Positions 9,029-18,080 are shown, numbered from the stretch's first letter. The stretch is DNA of 64,000 nt from Clostridia bacterium (GCA_017938645.1 JAGBBE010000205.1:1-64000), one strand, 5' to 3'. The notes: generated by a model not told the origin, from the letters alone. A program made the numbers and translations.

Positions 9029-10785
9029 GTCAGCGCAAAACCAAGATTGTGTGCACGCTGGGACCCTCCACCACGGACGACGCCGTCCTGCGCGAACTGA
9101 TGCTTTCCGGCATGAACGTTGCGCGTCTGAACTTCTCCCACGGCGACCATGAGTACCATCTCAACAACATGCAGCGCGTGCGCAGGCTGGCCAAGGAGCT
9201 CAACAAGCCCGTTGCCATTATGCTGGACACCCGCGGCCCGGAAATCCGTCTGGAGCTGTTTGAAAACCACAAGGTTGAACTCAAAAAGGGTCAGACCTTC
9301 ACCCTCTGCACTGAAAGTATTTCCGGCAACGCTGAGCGCGCCTCCATCACCTACAAGGAGCTGCCCCGCGACGTGCGCGAAGGCACCACCATCCTTATCG
9401 ACGACGGTCTGGTCAGCATGACCGTTCGCAGCGTGAGCGATCAGGAGATCGTATGCGTGGTCAACAACGATGGCGTCATCTCTGACCGCAAGGGCATCAA
9501 CGTGCCCGACGTCGACCTCAGCATGCCCTACCTCGGCCAGAAGGACCGCGAGGACATCGCCTTCGGCGTTCGCAACGGCATTGATTTCGTGGCCGCATCC
9601 TTTGCCCGCACGGCTGACGATATCCTCGAAGTGCGCCGTCTTTTCAGCCAGGAAGGCCGAACCAACGTAAACATCATCGCCAAGATCGAAAACATGCAGG
9701 GCGTGCAGAACATCGATGAAATCCTGCGCGTTTCCGACGGCATCATGGTCGCCCGCGGCGACCTGGGCGTGGAGATTCCGCTGGAGCAGGTGCCTGTGAT
9801 CCAGAAGATGCTCATCCGCAAGGCCTATTCCTCGGGCAAGCCGGTCATCACTGCCACCCAGATGCTCGACAGCATGATGAAGAATCCCCGTCCCACCCGC
9901 GCTGAATCCACCGACGTTGCCAACGCCATCTACGACGGCACCAGCGCCATCATGCTCTCCGGCGAAACCGCAGCCGGTCTGTATCCTGTGGAAGCTGTGC
10001 GCACCATGGCGCGCATTGCGCTGTGCGCTGAAAGTGATATCAACTATGACAAGCGCTTCAAGGAACGTGAGTCTGAGGGCACGCCCGACGTAACCAACGC
10101 CATCTCCCATGCCACCTGCACCTCCGCGCAGGATCTGGGTGCTTCCGCCATCATCACCGTTACCAAGAGCGGCCGCACCGCCAAGATGATTTCCAAGTAC
10201 CGTCCCAGCTGCCCCATCATCTGCTGCACCACTGACGAAACCGTCTGCCGCCAGCTCAGCCTCAGCTGGGGCGTTACGCCGCTGATGATCGACGAAGTCA
10301 ATAACACCGACGATCTGTTCGAGCGCGCTGTGCAGGCGGGCGAAGACGCCGGTCTGCTGCATGACGGCGAGCTGGTGGTCATGACCGCCGGCGTGCCGCT
10401 GGGCGTGAGCGGCACAACCAATCTGATGAAGGTGCACGTTGTGGGTCACATCCTCGTAACCGGCAAGGGCGTCACCCGTGAAAGCTGCTGCGGACGTCTG
10501 TGCGTATGCAAGGACGCCGAGGATGCGGCCAAGTCCTTCCGCGACGGCGATATCCTCGTCATGGCTCAGACTTCCAACCTGATGCTGCCCTATGTGCGTA
10601 AGGCCAGCGGGCTGATTCTGGAAGACGACAACCCCAACGGCCACGGCGCGATTGCCGGCATGAGCCTCAATCTGCCGGTCATCATCGGCGCTGCGGGAGC
10701 CACCAAGATTCTCAAGAGCGGCGCGGTTGTTACGCTGGACGCTGATCGCGGCGTGGTCAGCTGCAACTCCACCAACGCCCAGTAA
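9025..10785 (+). CDS. pyk: Pyruvate kinase with C-terminal PEP-utiliser-like domain
   Basis: 586 residues; converts phosphoenolpyruvate and ADP to pyruvate and ATP, the last ATP-forming step of glycolysis. The N-terminal barrel has TKIVCTLGPS and the catalytic region IIAKIENMQGV followed by VARGDLGVEIP and TATQMLDSM. After the normal C-terminal domain (to about residue 475) comes an extra domain of about 110 residues with GLILEDDNPNGHGAIAGMSLNLP, like the swivelling phosphohistidine domain of PEP-utilising enzymes. This extension is common in Bacillus and Clostridia pyruvate kinases. The position equivalent to the phosphohistidine is within NGHGA. It overlaps ogt by 4 bases. Confidence 0.96.
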   Translation: MSQRKTKIVCTLGPSTTDDAVLRELMLSGMNVARLNFSHGDHEYHLNNMQRVRRLAKELNKPVAIMLDTRGPEIRLELFENHKVELKKGQTFTLCTESISGNAERASITYKELPRDVREGTTILIDDGLVSMTVRSVSDQEIVCVVNNDGVISDRKGINVPDVDLSMPYLGQKDREDIAFGVRNGIDFVAASFARTADDILEVRRLFSQEGRTNVNIIAKIENMQGVQNIDEILRVSDGIMVARGDLGVEIPLEQVPVIQKMLIRKAYSSGKPVITATQMLDSMMKNPRPTRAESTDVANAIYDGTSAIMLSGETAAGLYPVEAVRTMARIALCAESDINYDKRFKERESEGTPDVTNAISHATCTSAQDLGASAIITVTKSGRTAKMISKYRPSCPIICCTTDETVCRQLSLSWGVTPLMIDEVNNTDDLFERAVQAGEDAGLLHDGELVVMTAGVPLGVSGTTNLMKVHVVGHILVTGKGVTRESCCGRLCVCKDAEDAAKSFRDGDILVMAQTSNLMLPYVRKASGLILEDDNPNGHGAIAGMSLNLPVIIGAAGATKILKSGAVVTLDADRGVVSCNSTNAQ

Positions 10786-10803
10786 ATCTCTCTGATTTCA
10801 TGC

Positions 10804-10835
10804 AAAAACTGCGAGGACAGCTCCCCGCAGTTTTT
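10804..10835 (+). terminator. Rho-independent terminator after pyk
   Basis: Perfect 10-bp stem AAAAACTGCG/CGCAGTTTTT with a 12-nt loop, the T-tract forming the 3' arm. It lies just upstream of the AraC-type regulator, whose AAGGAGG site follows closely. Confidence 0.85.
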
Positions 10836-10866
10836 GCTATCATTTCCTCAAGGAGGCGATGGAGAG

Positions 10867-11715
10867 ATGGACTGGATCGCTCGCATGAACGAGGCGCTTG
10901 ATCTGATTGAGGAAAAGCTGACCGACGAGGTGGATACCTGTGCGCTGGCCAGACTGGTATGTCTGAGCCCTTTTCACTTTCAGACGCTGTTTGTGTGCAT
11001 GACGGATATGACCCTCACCGAGTACGTGCGCCGAAGACGCATGACCCGCGCAGCTGCCGAATTGCAAAGCGGCGCAAAGGTGCTGGACGTGGCGCTCAGG
11101 TACGGTTACCAGTCCCCCACGGCGTTCAACCGCGCGTTCCGTCAGGTGCACGGCGTCGCGCCCAGCGATGCGCAAAAACCCGGCGTGCGGCTGAAAAGCT
11201 ATCCGCCCATCCGCTTCCAGATCACCATCAAAGGAGTGGAGGAAATGAAATACTGCATTCAGCCCATGGAGGCTTTCACCATCGCGGTCAAAAAGCGTGT
11301 TTTCAAACTGGAAGGCTGCTTTCAGGAGGTCCCGAAGTTCTGGGAGGAGTACTCCCAGAGCGGAAAGTACCAGCCGCCTGTGAAGGGCTGCTATGGCATC
11401 TGTTATGATCCCATTGATGATTCCGGCGAGTTCACCTACATGATCGGCGATCAGTGTCAGCCCGACGCCGATGTGCCCGAAGGCTACGAAAAAGTGACCA
11501 TTCCCGCACTGACGTGGGCAATCTTCGAGGAGGAAGGCCGCATTCCCGAAGCGCTGCAGAAGCTGAACCGGCGCATCTTTACCGAGTGGCTGCCCGGAAA
11601 CAGCGAGTATCGGATGGCCGCACCATGGAGTATTGAAGCCTACGATATGGAACCCGGCGACTGCGGCGCGAACCGTTTCGCCATCTGGATTCCCGTCAAA
11701 CGAAAGGAAGACTGA
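10867..11715 (+). CDS. AraC-family regulator with C-terminal GyrI-like effector-binding domain
   Basis: 282 residues. Residues about 1-110 form the double helix-turn-helix of AraC/MarA proteins (LARLVCLSPFHFQTLF, then VLDVALRYGYQSPTAFNRAFRQVHGVAPS). Residues about 130-280 are a GyrI-like small-molecule binding domain (MEAFTIAVKK, then FEEEGRIPEALQKLNRRIFTEWLP). Such Rob/BmrR-like combinations sense amphipathic or toxic compounds. Start ATG 10867 is in frame with AAGGAGG ten bases upstream; the ATG at 10859 is out of frame. The DUF523-acetyltransferase fusion follows after 3 bases and is a likely co-transcribed target. Confidence 0.9.
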   Translation: MDWIARMNEALDLIEEKLTDEVDTCALARLVCLSPFHFQTLFVCMTDMTLTEYVRRRRMTRAAAELQSGAKVLDVALRYGYQSPTAFNRAFRQVHGVAPSDAQKPGVRLKSYPPIRFQITIKGVEEMKYCIQPMEAFTIAVKKRVFKLEGCFQEVPKFWEEYSQSGKYQPPVKGCYGICYDPIDDSGEFTYMIGDQCQPDADVPEGYEKVTIPALTWAIFEEEGRIPEALQKLNRRIFTEWLPGNSEYRMAAPWSIEAYDMEPGDCGANRFAIWIPVKRKED

Positions 11716-11718
11716 TTC

Positions 11719-12585
11719 ATGAATCTTCTCATCAGCGCCTGCCTCATGGGCGTCAAATGCCGCTACGACGGCAAGACCAAGCCTCTTCCCTGCCTCAAGC
11801 AATTGATGGACGAGTACACGCTTATTCCCGTATGCCCGGAGGTGCTGGGCGGCCTGCCCACGCCGCGCGTACCGGCTGAGCGTATTGGTGATAAGGTGAT
11901 CACGCAGGACGGCCGCGATGTGACCCGAAACTACGAACAGGGCGCGCAGGAGGCGCTGCGCATGGCGCAGATGACCGGCTGTACTACAGCGCTTCTCAAG
12001 GAACGCAGCCCCAGCTGCGGCAGCGGCGTGATCTATGACGGCAGCTTTTCCGGCGGCCTGTGCCCCGGAGACGGCGTTTGCGGCGCGCTGCTGAAACAAA
12101 ACGGCATCCATGTGCTTGGCGAAAGCCGTGTGCATGAACTTTTGCCCTTCATGGTACGCAAAGCCGGAGAACAAGACGCGCAGACCATCACCCGCCTGGC
12201 GCTTAAGTTGTGGCCAGATAACGATTCCGAAGAGCTGCTTGATGAAATTCGCACGCTTCTCCATACCCCTGATGCAGCGCTCTTTTTGCTGATTGCCGCA
12301 GGCGAGACTGTGGGCTTTGCCCAGTGCCAGCTTCGTCACGACTACGTGGAGGGAACCGACGGAAGCCCGGTGGGCTATCTGGAGGGCGTTTATGTTGATG
12401 AATCCCATCGCAGGAAAGGCGGCGCGCGCAGACTGCTTTCCGCCTGCGAAGACTGGGCACGCGAGCGCGGCTGCACCGAGTTTGCCAGCGACTGCGAGCT
12501 TGACAACACCGAAAGCCTCGCCTTTCATCTGCATGCAGGCTTTTCCGAAGCGAACCGCATCATCTGTTTCACCAAAAAACTCTGA
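11719..12585 (+). CDS. Fusion protein: DUF523 domain + AAC(6')-like GNAT acetyltransferase
   Basis: 288 residues in one uninterrupted frame. Residues 1-142 are a DUF523 domain with its conserved cysteine-rich motifs (SACLMGVKCRYDG, PVCPEVLGG, ERSPSCG). Residues 143-288 are a GNAT domain with the acetyl-CoA loop RRKGGARRL and an end (ASDCELDNTESLAFH, then GF and a basic terminus) closely resembling aminoglycoside 6'-N-acetyltransferases. The acetylated substrate is unknown; aminoglycoside modification is only a possibility. AAAGGAAG lies upstream of the ATG. Co-transcribed with the AraC/GyrI regulator, which suggests inducible detoxification. Confidence 0.85.
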   Translation: MNLLISACLMGVKCRYDGKTKPLPCLKQLMDEYTLIPVCPEVLGGLPTPRVPAERIGDKVITQDGRDVTRNYEQGAQEALRMAQMTGCTTALLKERSPSCGSGVIYDGSFSGGLCPGDGVCGALLKQNGIHVLGESRVHELLPFMVRKAGEQDAQTITRLALKLWPDNDSEELLDEIRTLLHTPDAALFLLIAAGETVGFAQCQLRHDYVEGTDGSPVGYLEGVYVDESHRRKGGARRLLSACEDWARERGCTEFASDCELDNTESLAFHLHAGFSEANRIICFTKKL

Positions 12586-12591
12586 TTTCCC

Positions 12592-12614
12592 GCCGCCCTC
12601 AGGCGGCTTTTTTT
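12592..12614 (+). terminator. Rho-independent terminator after the DUF523-acetyltransferase gene
   Basis: Six-bp stem GCCGCC/GGCGGC with a 4-nt loop followed by seven T residues. Confidence 0.88.
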
Positions 12615-12661
12615 CATGCAGTTCGACCGTTTTCACGAACTTGTACGTTGCTTTTGCAAAA

Positions 12662-12683
12662 ACATGCGAAATAAGTTGCATGT
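12662..12683. promoter_or_regulatory. Inverted repeat upstream of etfB, possible operator
   Basis: Perfect 6-bp arms ACATGC/GCATGT separated by 10 AT-rich bases, 120 bases before the etfB start. I could not assign a confident promoter in 12615-12802, so a role in control of the lactate operon is only a guess. Confidence 0.3.
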
Positions 12684-12802
12684 ATAAGAAGGAAAAAGCA
12701 CGACCGATCTCGAAATGTATGTATTTAGAATGTTCTGCGCTCCACGTCCGGAGCATGGAGCTTTGGGAGAATATGATATCCGCACTCAAGAAAGGAGATC
12801 CC

Positions 12803-13582
12803 ATGAACATCTTTGTGTGTATCAAGCAGGTGCCGTCCACCAACAAGGTGCAGGTGGATGAGAAAACCGGCGTGCTCAAGCGCGACGGCATCGCCAGCAA
12901 AATGAATCCTTATGATCTGTATGCGCTGGAAACCGCGCTGCGTTTGAAGGAGCAGCACGGCGGCACGGTGACTGTTGGCACCATGGGTCCGCCTCAGGCT
13001 CAGGCCGTCGTCAAGGAAGCCTACATGATGGGCGCTGATGAAGGCTATGTCTTCTCCGACCGCCGCCTGGGCGGCGCGGACGTGCTGGCCACCAGCTATA
13101 CCCTGTCTCAGGCCATTCAGAGCGTCGGCGACTTCGACCTCATCCTCTGCGGCAAGCAGACCACCGACGGCGACACCGCTCAGGTCGGTCCCGCCATTGC
13201 CGAGCATCTGGGCATCCCCCACGCTGCGTGGGTGAGCAAGCTGGAAGTGGAAGGCGACGGCGTGAACGCCGAGCAGCAGCTGCAGGACGTCATCGAAACC
13301 GTGCATATGCCCTTCCCCTGCCTGGTTACTGTTGAGCAGGATATCCATGTGCCGCGCCTGCCCTCTCTGATGGTTGCCCGCGAAATCGGCGACAAGCCCG
13401 TTCACATTCAGGGTCTGGATACCTTCCTGGACACCGATCCCAATCACTACGGCCTCACCGGCAGCCCCACGCAGGTGGAGCGCATCTTCCCGCCGGCCAA
13501 CGACACCGAGCATGAGGTGTGGGAAGGCGAAGGCACCGCCGACAAGCTGCATGATATTCTCAAGAAGTGGAAATTCGTCTAA
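12803..13582 (+). CDS. etfB: Electron transfer flavoprotein, beta subunit (lactate module, LctB-like)
   Basis: 259 residues; begins MNIFVCIKQVPSTNKVQVD, the standard EtfB start. It contains the ADP/FAD-binding stretch LILCGKQTTDGDTAQVGP and the ETF-beta segment near residues 185-205 (RLPSLMVAREIGDKPV). In bifurcating Etf complexes this subunit holds the flavin that splits electrons between NAD and ferredoxin. ATG 12803 has AAAGGAG seven bases upstream. It is followed by etfA (15 bases) and an FAD-linked dehydrogenase, the order lctB-lctC-lctD known from Acetobacterium woodii. Confidence 0.95.
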   Translation: MNIFVCIKQVPSTNKVQVDEKTGVLKRDGIASKMNPYDLYALETALRLKEQHGGTVTVGTMGPPQAQAVVKEAYMMGADEGYVFSDRRLGGADVLATSYTLSQAIQSVGDFDLILCGKQTTDGDTAQVGPAIAEHLGIPHAAWVSKLEVEGDGVNAEQQLQDVIETVHMPFPCLVTVEQDIHVPRLPSLMVAREIGDKPVHIQGLDTFLDTDPNHYGLTGSPTQVERIFPPANDTEHEVWEGEGTADKLHDILKKWKFV

Positions 13583-13597
13583 AAGGAGGACGCGACC

Positions 13598-14788
13598 ATG
13601 GCACAAATCGCAATCGTTGAACGCAAGTGCACAGGCTGCGGCCTTTGCCAGTCCAACTGCCCCTTCGGCGCTATTGATATGGTCAATGGCAAGCCGGAGC
13701 TCAACGCCGCCTGTAAGGTTTGCGGCATCTGCGTAAAGAACTGCCCCGAAAAGGCCATCGTCAAGCTCGAAACCAAGGTTGATTTCGTGGACAAGTCCAA
13801 GTGGAACGATATCCTGGTTTACGCCGAAGTCAGCGGCGGCCGCCTGCATCCCGTGAGCCTCGAGCTCATCGGCAAGGCGCATGAGCTCAAGGAAGCCGTA
13901 CCCGGCTTCAAGGTCAAGGCCGTGCTGGTCGGCGACGGCGTTTCCGCCTATGCCGAAGAGCTGCGCCACTACGGCGTGAGCGAAGTTGCCGTCTATGACG
14001 ACAAGGAGCTCGGCTATTACCGCGCCGACGCCTATGCGTCCTGCGTGGAAGACTACATCAAGTACGCCAAGCCCAGCGTTGTGCTGGTTGGCGCTACCGC
14101 TCTGGGCCGCAGCCTCGCGCCCCGTCTGGCCACCCGTTTCCACACCGGCCTGACCGCCGACTGCACCACCCTGATCCTGCGCGACACCACCGACCTGGTT
14201 CAGATCCGCCCCGCTTTCGGCGGCAACATCATGGCCCAGATCGTGACCCTCAACACCCGTCCCCAGTTCGCCACGGTTCGCTATAAGGTGATGAACGCTC
14301 CCGTTCGCTCCGAAGAAGTGACCGGCGAAATCGTTACCCGCCGTATTCCCAAGGGCGTGGTCGAGAGCAAGGCCAGCTGCGTAAGCGTCGTGCCCGTACC
14401 TCCCAAGCAGAGCATTTCCGACGCGGAAATCCTGGTTGTCGGCGGCCGCGGCCTCGCCAAGGAATCCGACCTTGACATGATCAAGGAACTGGCTTCCCTG
14501 CTGGGCGGCGACTGGGCTGTGACCCGTCCTCTGGTCGAAAAGGGCTGGACCACCAACGAGCGCCAGATCGGCCTTTCCGGCCGTACCGTGCGTCCGCGCC
14601 TGATCATCACCTGCGGCGTCAGCGGTGCGATCCAGTTCACCGCATCCATGAACGGCTCCGACCATATCGTTTCCATCAACAACGACAAGGACGCGCCCAT
14701 CTTTGAAGTGGCGCACATCGGCATTGTGGCCGACCTGTACGACGTTGTTCCCGCTCTCATCAACCAGCTGAAGGAGGCGCAGGCATAA
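13598..14788 (+). CDS. etfA: Electron transfer flavoprotein, alpha subunit with N-terminal 2[4Fe-4S] ferredoxin domain (LctC-like)
   Basis: 396 residues. Residues about 1-60 are a ferredoxin domain with two cluster motifs, CTGCGLCQSNCP and CKVCGICVKNCP. The ETF-alpha domains follow, ending with the FAD-binding signature region GLSGRTVRPRLIITCGVSG, SMNGSDHIVSINND and FEVAHIGIVADLYDVVP. The ferredoxin extension is typical of Etf proteins that exchange electrons with soluble ferredoxin, as in lactate dehydrogenase/Etf and caffeyl-CoA reductase complexes. AAAGGAGG precedes the ATG. It ends in TAATG, overlapping lctD by one base. Confidence 0.95.
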   Translation: MAQIAIVERKCTGCGLCQSNCPFGAIDMVNGKPELNAACKVCGICVKNCPEKAIVKLETKVDFVDKSKWNDILVYAEVSGGRLHPVSLELIGKAHELKEAVPGFKVKAVLVGDGVSAYAEELRHYGVSEVAVYDDKELGYYRADAYASCVEDYIKYAKPSVVLVGATALGRSLAPRLATRFHTGLTADCTTLILRDTTDLVQIRPAFGGNIMAQIVTLNTRPQFATVRYKVMNAPVRSEEVTGEIVTRRIPKGVVESKASCVSVVPVPPKQSISDAEILVVGGRGLAKESDLDMIKELASLLGGDWAVTRPLVEKGWTTNERQIGLSGRTVRPRLIITCGVSGAIQFTASMNGSDHIVSINNDKDAPIFEVAHIGIVADLYDVVPALINQLKEAQA

Positions 14789-16182
14789 TGAGCTTCAATC
14801 GTGTTACCGAAGCGGATCTCAAGTATTTCAGCGAACTGATGCCCGGCCGCGTCTTCAGCGGCGAGGCCATCTCCACCGACTATGACCACGACGAAATGAC
14901 CATCTACGGCCACTATATGCCCGAGGTCGTCGTGCAGGCCCTGACCACCGAAGAAGTCAGCGCCGTGATGAAGTATTGCAACGAGCACAAGATCGCCGTC
15001 ACTCCCCGCGGCGCGGGCACCGGCCTTTGCGGCGGCTGCGTGGCCATCCACGGCGGCGTGCTGCTGTCCACCGAAAAGATGAAGAAGGTTCTGGAAGTGG
15101 ACGTCAAGAACATGACCGCGACCGTAGAGCCCGGCGTGCTCCTGATGGAGTTCCCCAAGTCCCTCGAAGGCACCGGCCTGTTCTATCCCCCGGATCCGGG
15201 CGAGAAGACCGCGACCATGGGCGGCAACGCCATGACCAATGCAGGCGGCATGCGCGCTGTGCGCTACGGTGTCACCCGCGACTACGTGCTTGGCATGGAA
15301 GTGGTTCTGCCCACCGGTGAAGTGATTAACCTCGGCGGCAAGAACGTAAAGACCTCCTCCGGCTACAGCCTGATCGACCTGATGGTCGGTTCTGAAGGCA
15401 CGCTGGGTATTCTGACCAAGATGATGGTCAAGCTCATCCCCGAACCCAAGGTCAACCTCTCCCTGCTCATGCCCTTTGACGACCTGGATGCCTGCATCGG
15501 CGCGGTTCCTGCCGTGCTGGGCTGCGGCTGCGAGCCCACTGCCGTCGAGTTCATGGAGCGCGAGGTAATTGCCTGCGCAGAGACCTATCTTGGCAAGCAG
15601 TTCCCCGAAACCAGCGCCGACGCCTATCTGCTCGTGCGTCTGGACGGCGCGAGCACCGAGGCCCTCAAGCCCGCTATGGATCAGCTGACCGATCTGGCCC
15701 TGTCCATCGGCGCCAAGGACGTGCTGCTGGCTGACACCGACGAGCGCAAGGAGAGCATCTGGAATGCCCGCGGCGCGTTCCTCGAAGCCATCAAGGGCTC
15801 TACCCCGGTGATGGACGAGTGCGACGTGGTTGTTCCGCGCGACGTGATTCCTGCCTTTGTTCGCAAGACCGTTGATATCGGCAAGAAGCTGAACGTGCGC
15901 ATCTGCTCCTTCGGCCATGCCGGCGACGGTAACCTGCATGTCTATGCCTGTAAGGACGAGCTTCCCGACGACGTTTGGGAGAAGGCTGTGGAGCAGGTCA
16001 TGGACGAGCTGTACGTAGCTGCCAAGGAAATGGGCGGCGAAGTCAGCGGCGAGCATGGCATCGGCCATGCCAAGAAGGGCTTCCTGGCTGAGAGCGTTGG
16101 CGAAACCCAGATCCGTCTGATGCAGGGCATCAAGGCTGCGTTCGACCCCAACGGCATCCTCAATCCGGGCAAGGTTATTTGA
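14788..16182 (+). CDS. FAD-linked D-lactate/glycolate-type dehydrogenase (LctD/GlcD family)
   Basis: 464 residues of the FAD-linked oxidase family. The N-terminal PCMH-type FAD domain has TPRGAGTGLCGGCVAIHGG and PDPGEKTATMGGN; the C-terminal domain has the conserved GHAGDGNLHVYA and GEHGIGHAKKGFL. In A. woodii the equivalent subunit oxidises lactate while the Etf drives electrons to NAD at the expense of reduced ferredoxin. Operon position next to ferredoxin-type etfA makes lactate the best substrate guess; glycolate or another 2-hydroxyacid cannot be excluded. A strong terminator follows the stop. Confidence 0.9.
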   Translation: MSFNRVTEADLKYFSELMPGRVFSGEAISTDYDHDEMTIYGHYMPEVVVQALTTEEVSAVMKYCNEHKIAVTPRGAGTGLCGGCVAIHGGVLLSTEKMKKVLEVDVKNMTATVEPGVLLMEFPKSLEGTGLFYPPDPGEKTATMGGNAMTNAGGMRAVRYGVTRDYVLGMEVVLPTGEVINLGGKNVKTSSGYSLIDLMVGSEGTLGILTKMMVKLIPEPKVNLSLLMPFDDLDACIGAVPAVLGCGCEPTAVEFMEREVIACAETYLGKQFPETSADAYLLVRLDGASTEALKPAMDQLTDLALSIGAKDVLLADTDERKESIWNARGAFLEAIKGSTPVMDECDVVVPRDVIPAFVRKTVDIGKKLNVRICSFGHAGDGNLHVYACKDELPDDVWEKAVEQVMDELYVAAKEMGGEVSGEHGIGHAKKGFLAESVGETQIRLMQGIKAAFDPNGILNPGKVI

Positions 16183-16198
16183 TAACTGCACACAAAAA

Positions 16199-16229
16199 GC
16201 CGGGGCGTATCCATGCGCCCCGGCATTTT
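16199..16229 (+). terminator. Rho-independent terminator after the etfBA-lctD operon
   Basis: Nine-bp GC-rich stem GCCGGGGCG/CGCCCCGGC, 8-nt loop, followed by ATTTTC. Confidence 0.88.
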
Positions 16230-16256
16230 CAACTGCAACAAGGAGGTCCTCTTCTT

Positions 16257-17177
16257 ATGAAATGGAATATGCTTCCCACGGATGAACTGCTTCGCAAGCT
16301 CGAACCGCCCAAGGGAAGAATCCGCATGGTGCTGGATACCGACACCTACAACGAGGTGGACGACCAGTTTGCCATGGCATACAGCCTGCTTTCTCCCGAC
16401 AGGATGGAAGTGGAAGCCATCTATGCCGCTCCGTTTCACAACGACCGTTCCAACGGCCCGGAGGACGGCATGCTCAAGTCGTACGATGAAATCATCCGTC
16501 TGCTCGGCAAGATGAATCTTAGCGCGGATGGTTTTGTATTTGAGGGTTCGCGCTGCTACCTGCCGGACGGCGAGACCTATGTTGACAGTCCCGCAGCGCG
16601 CGATCTGGTGAAAAAAGCCATGGCGCACAGCGAGGATGATCCTCTCTACGTAGTGGCCATCGGCGCAATTACCAACGTCGCTTCCGCCATCCTCATGGAG
16701 CCCGAAATCTGCAAGCATATCGTCATCGTGTGGCTGGGCGGCCATCCGCTGAGCTATCCGACGGCGCATGAATTCAACCTGATGCAGGACGTTCCCGCTG
16801 TTCGCGTGGTGCTGGACTGCGGCGCGCCTGTGGTGCTGGTGCCGTGTTACGGCGTCGCGTCGCATCTGCTCTCCTCTACGGCGGATATGCAGGCGCATCT
16901 CGCCGGTCAAAATGCCCTGTGCGATGCGCTGAGCGAACTGTTCTGCGCCTATGCAGACGATCCCTTCGGATGGGCCAAGGAGATCTGGGATGTTTCCACC
17001 ATCGCATGGCTCGTCAATCCCGACTGGGTTCCCTCCACGCTGGAGCATTCGCCCATGCTGACGGATGACTGTCACTGGGCCTTCAGCGGCGACCGTCATT
17101 TCATCCGCGTAGCGAATTACTGCCGCCGCACGCCCATCTTCCGCGATATGTATGCCAAACTGCGCACCGCGCCGTAA
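16257..17177 (+). CDS. Nucleoside hydrolase family protein
   Basis: 306 residues. The N-terminal calcium-site motif DTDTYNEVDDQFA (residues about 24-36) is a variant of the family DTDxGxDD signature; a conserved asparagine-rich region NLMQDVPAVR is near residues 174-183. Family members hydrolyse the N-glycosidic bond of ribonucleosides. The longer insert in the signature matches a subgroup of uncharacterised members, so the exact nucleoside is uncertain. Start ATG 16257 chosen for AAGGAGG ten bases upstream. A PfkB sugar kinase follows after 12 bases, which fits salvage of the released pentose. Confidence 0.85.
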   Translation: MKWNMLPTDELLRKLEPPKGRIRMVLDTDTYNEVDDQFAMAYSLLSPDRMEVEAIYAAPFHNDRSNGPEDGMLKSYDEIIRLLGKMNLSADGFVFEGSRCYLPDGETYVDSPAARDLVKKAMAHSEDDPLYVVAIGAITNVASAILMEPEICKHIVIVWLGGHPLSYPTAHEFNLMQDVPAVRVVLDCGAPVVLVPCYGVASHLLSSTADMQAHLAGQNALCDALSELFCAYADDPFGWAKEIWDVSTIAWLVNPDWVPSTLEHSPMLTDDCHWAFSGDRHFIRVANYCRRTPIFRDMYAKLRTAP

Positions 17178-17189
17178 GGAGGAAATAAC

Positions 17190-18065
17190 TTGAAGCTGCT
17201 GGTTTTTGGGTCGCTGAATATTGACCATGTGTATCAGCTGCCGCATTTTGTGCGCGACGGCGAGACCATTGCCTCCACGCAATATGACCGTCATTCCGGC
17301 GGCAAGGGGCTCAATCAGGCCATCGCGCTGGCCAAGGCCGGACAGGCTGTGTGCTTCGGCGGCGCCATCGGCGAGGACGGCAAGTTCCTCAAGGATCTGC
17401 TCGGCGAATACGGCGTTGACACGCAGCTGATCCGCACGCTGGACGTGCCCACCGGCCATGCGCTCATTCAGGTGGATGCGGACGGACGCAACTGCATCAT
17501 CCTCTTTGGCGGCGCCAATCAGGCAATCACGCCGGAGATGATCCGCGAAACGCTTGGCAGCCTCGAAGCCGGCGATCTGATTCTTCTGCAGAATGAAATC
17601 AGCCACGGCGACGAAATCGTACGCGAGGCGGCGGAGCGCGGCATTCAGATTGCGCTCAATCCCTCTCCCTTTACCGACGAGCTGCTCAAATGGCCGCTGG
17701 ACAAGGTGACCTGGTTCATCCTCAACGAGGTGGAAGGCGCGGATATGACCGGTGAAACCGAACCCGACCGGATTCTTGACAAGATGCTGGAACGCTGGCC
17801 GGAGTGCAAGGTGGTGCTTACGCTGGGCGTTCAGGGCTCCATGTATGCGGATCAGGAGCAGCGTATCTTCCAGCCCGCAGTCAAGGCGCATGCCGTGGAT
17901 ACGACCGCTGCCGGCGATACCTTCACCGGTTACTTCCTGCACGCTGTTCTGGAGGGCAAGGACATCGCTTTTGCACTGAGCGAAGCCGCCTCCGCTTCGG
18001 CTATTACAGTCAGCCGTCCGGGCGCGGCTCAATCCATTCCGCTGCTGAAGGAAGTTCGCAAATAA
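17190..18065 (+). CDS. PfkB family carbohydrate kinase (ribokinase-like)
   Basis: 291 residues, TTG start with TAAGGAGG upstream. It carries the PfkB N-terminal signature (FGSLNIDHVYQLPHFVRDGE, then GGKGLNQAIALAKAG) and the C-terminal catalytic motif DTTAAGDTFTGYF with its catalytic Asp. The length and the GGKGxNQA motif are those of ribokinases, which phosphorylate ribose at O5. It sits between a nucleoside hydrolase and a GDPD protein in a tightly packed operon, supporting a role in pentose or nucleoside salvage. Other furanose substrates are possible. Confidence 0.88.
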   Translation: MKLLVFGSLNIDHVYQLPHFVRDGETIASTQYDRHSGGKGLNQAIALAKAGQAVCFGGAIGEDGKFLKDLLGEYGVDTQLIRTLDVPTGHALIQVDADGRNCIILFGGANQAITPEMIRETLGSLEAGDLILLQNEISHGDEIVREAAERGIQIALNPSPFTDELLKWPLDKVTWFILNEVEGADMTGETEPDRILDKMLERWPECKVVLTLGVQGSMYADQEQRIFQPAVKAHAVDTTAAGDTFTGYFLHAVLEGKDIAFALSEAASASAITVSRPGAAQSIPLLKEVRK

Positions 18066-18080
18066 CACGAGGTGATTTAC

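Noticed and set aside
12654..12688. TTGCAA and TATAAG as an etfB promoter
   Set aside because: The spacer would be 24 bases, too long for a sigma-A promoter.
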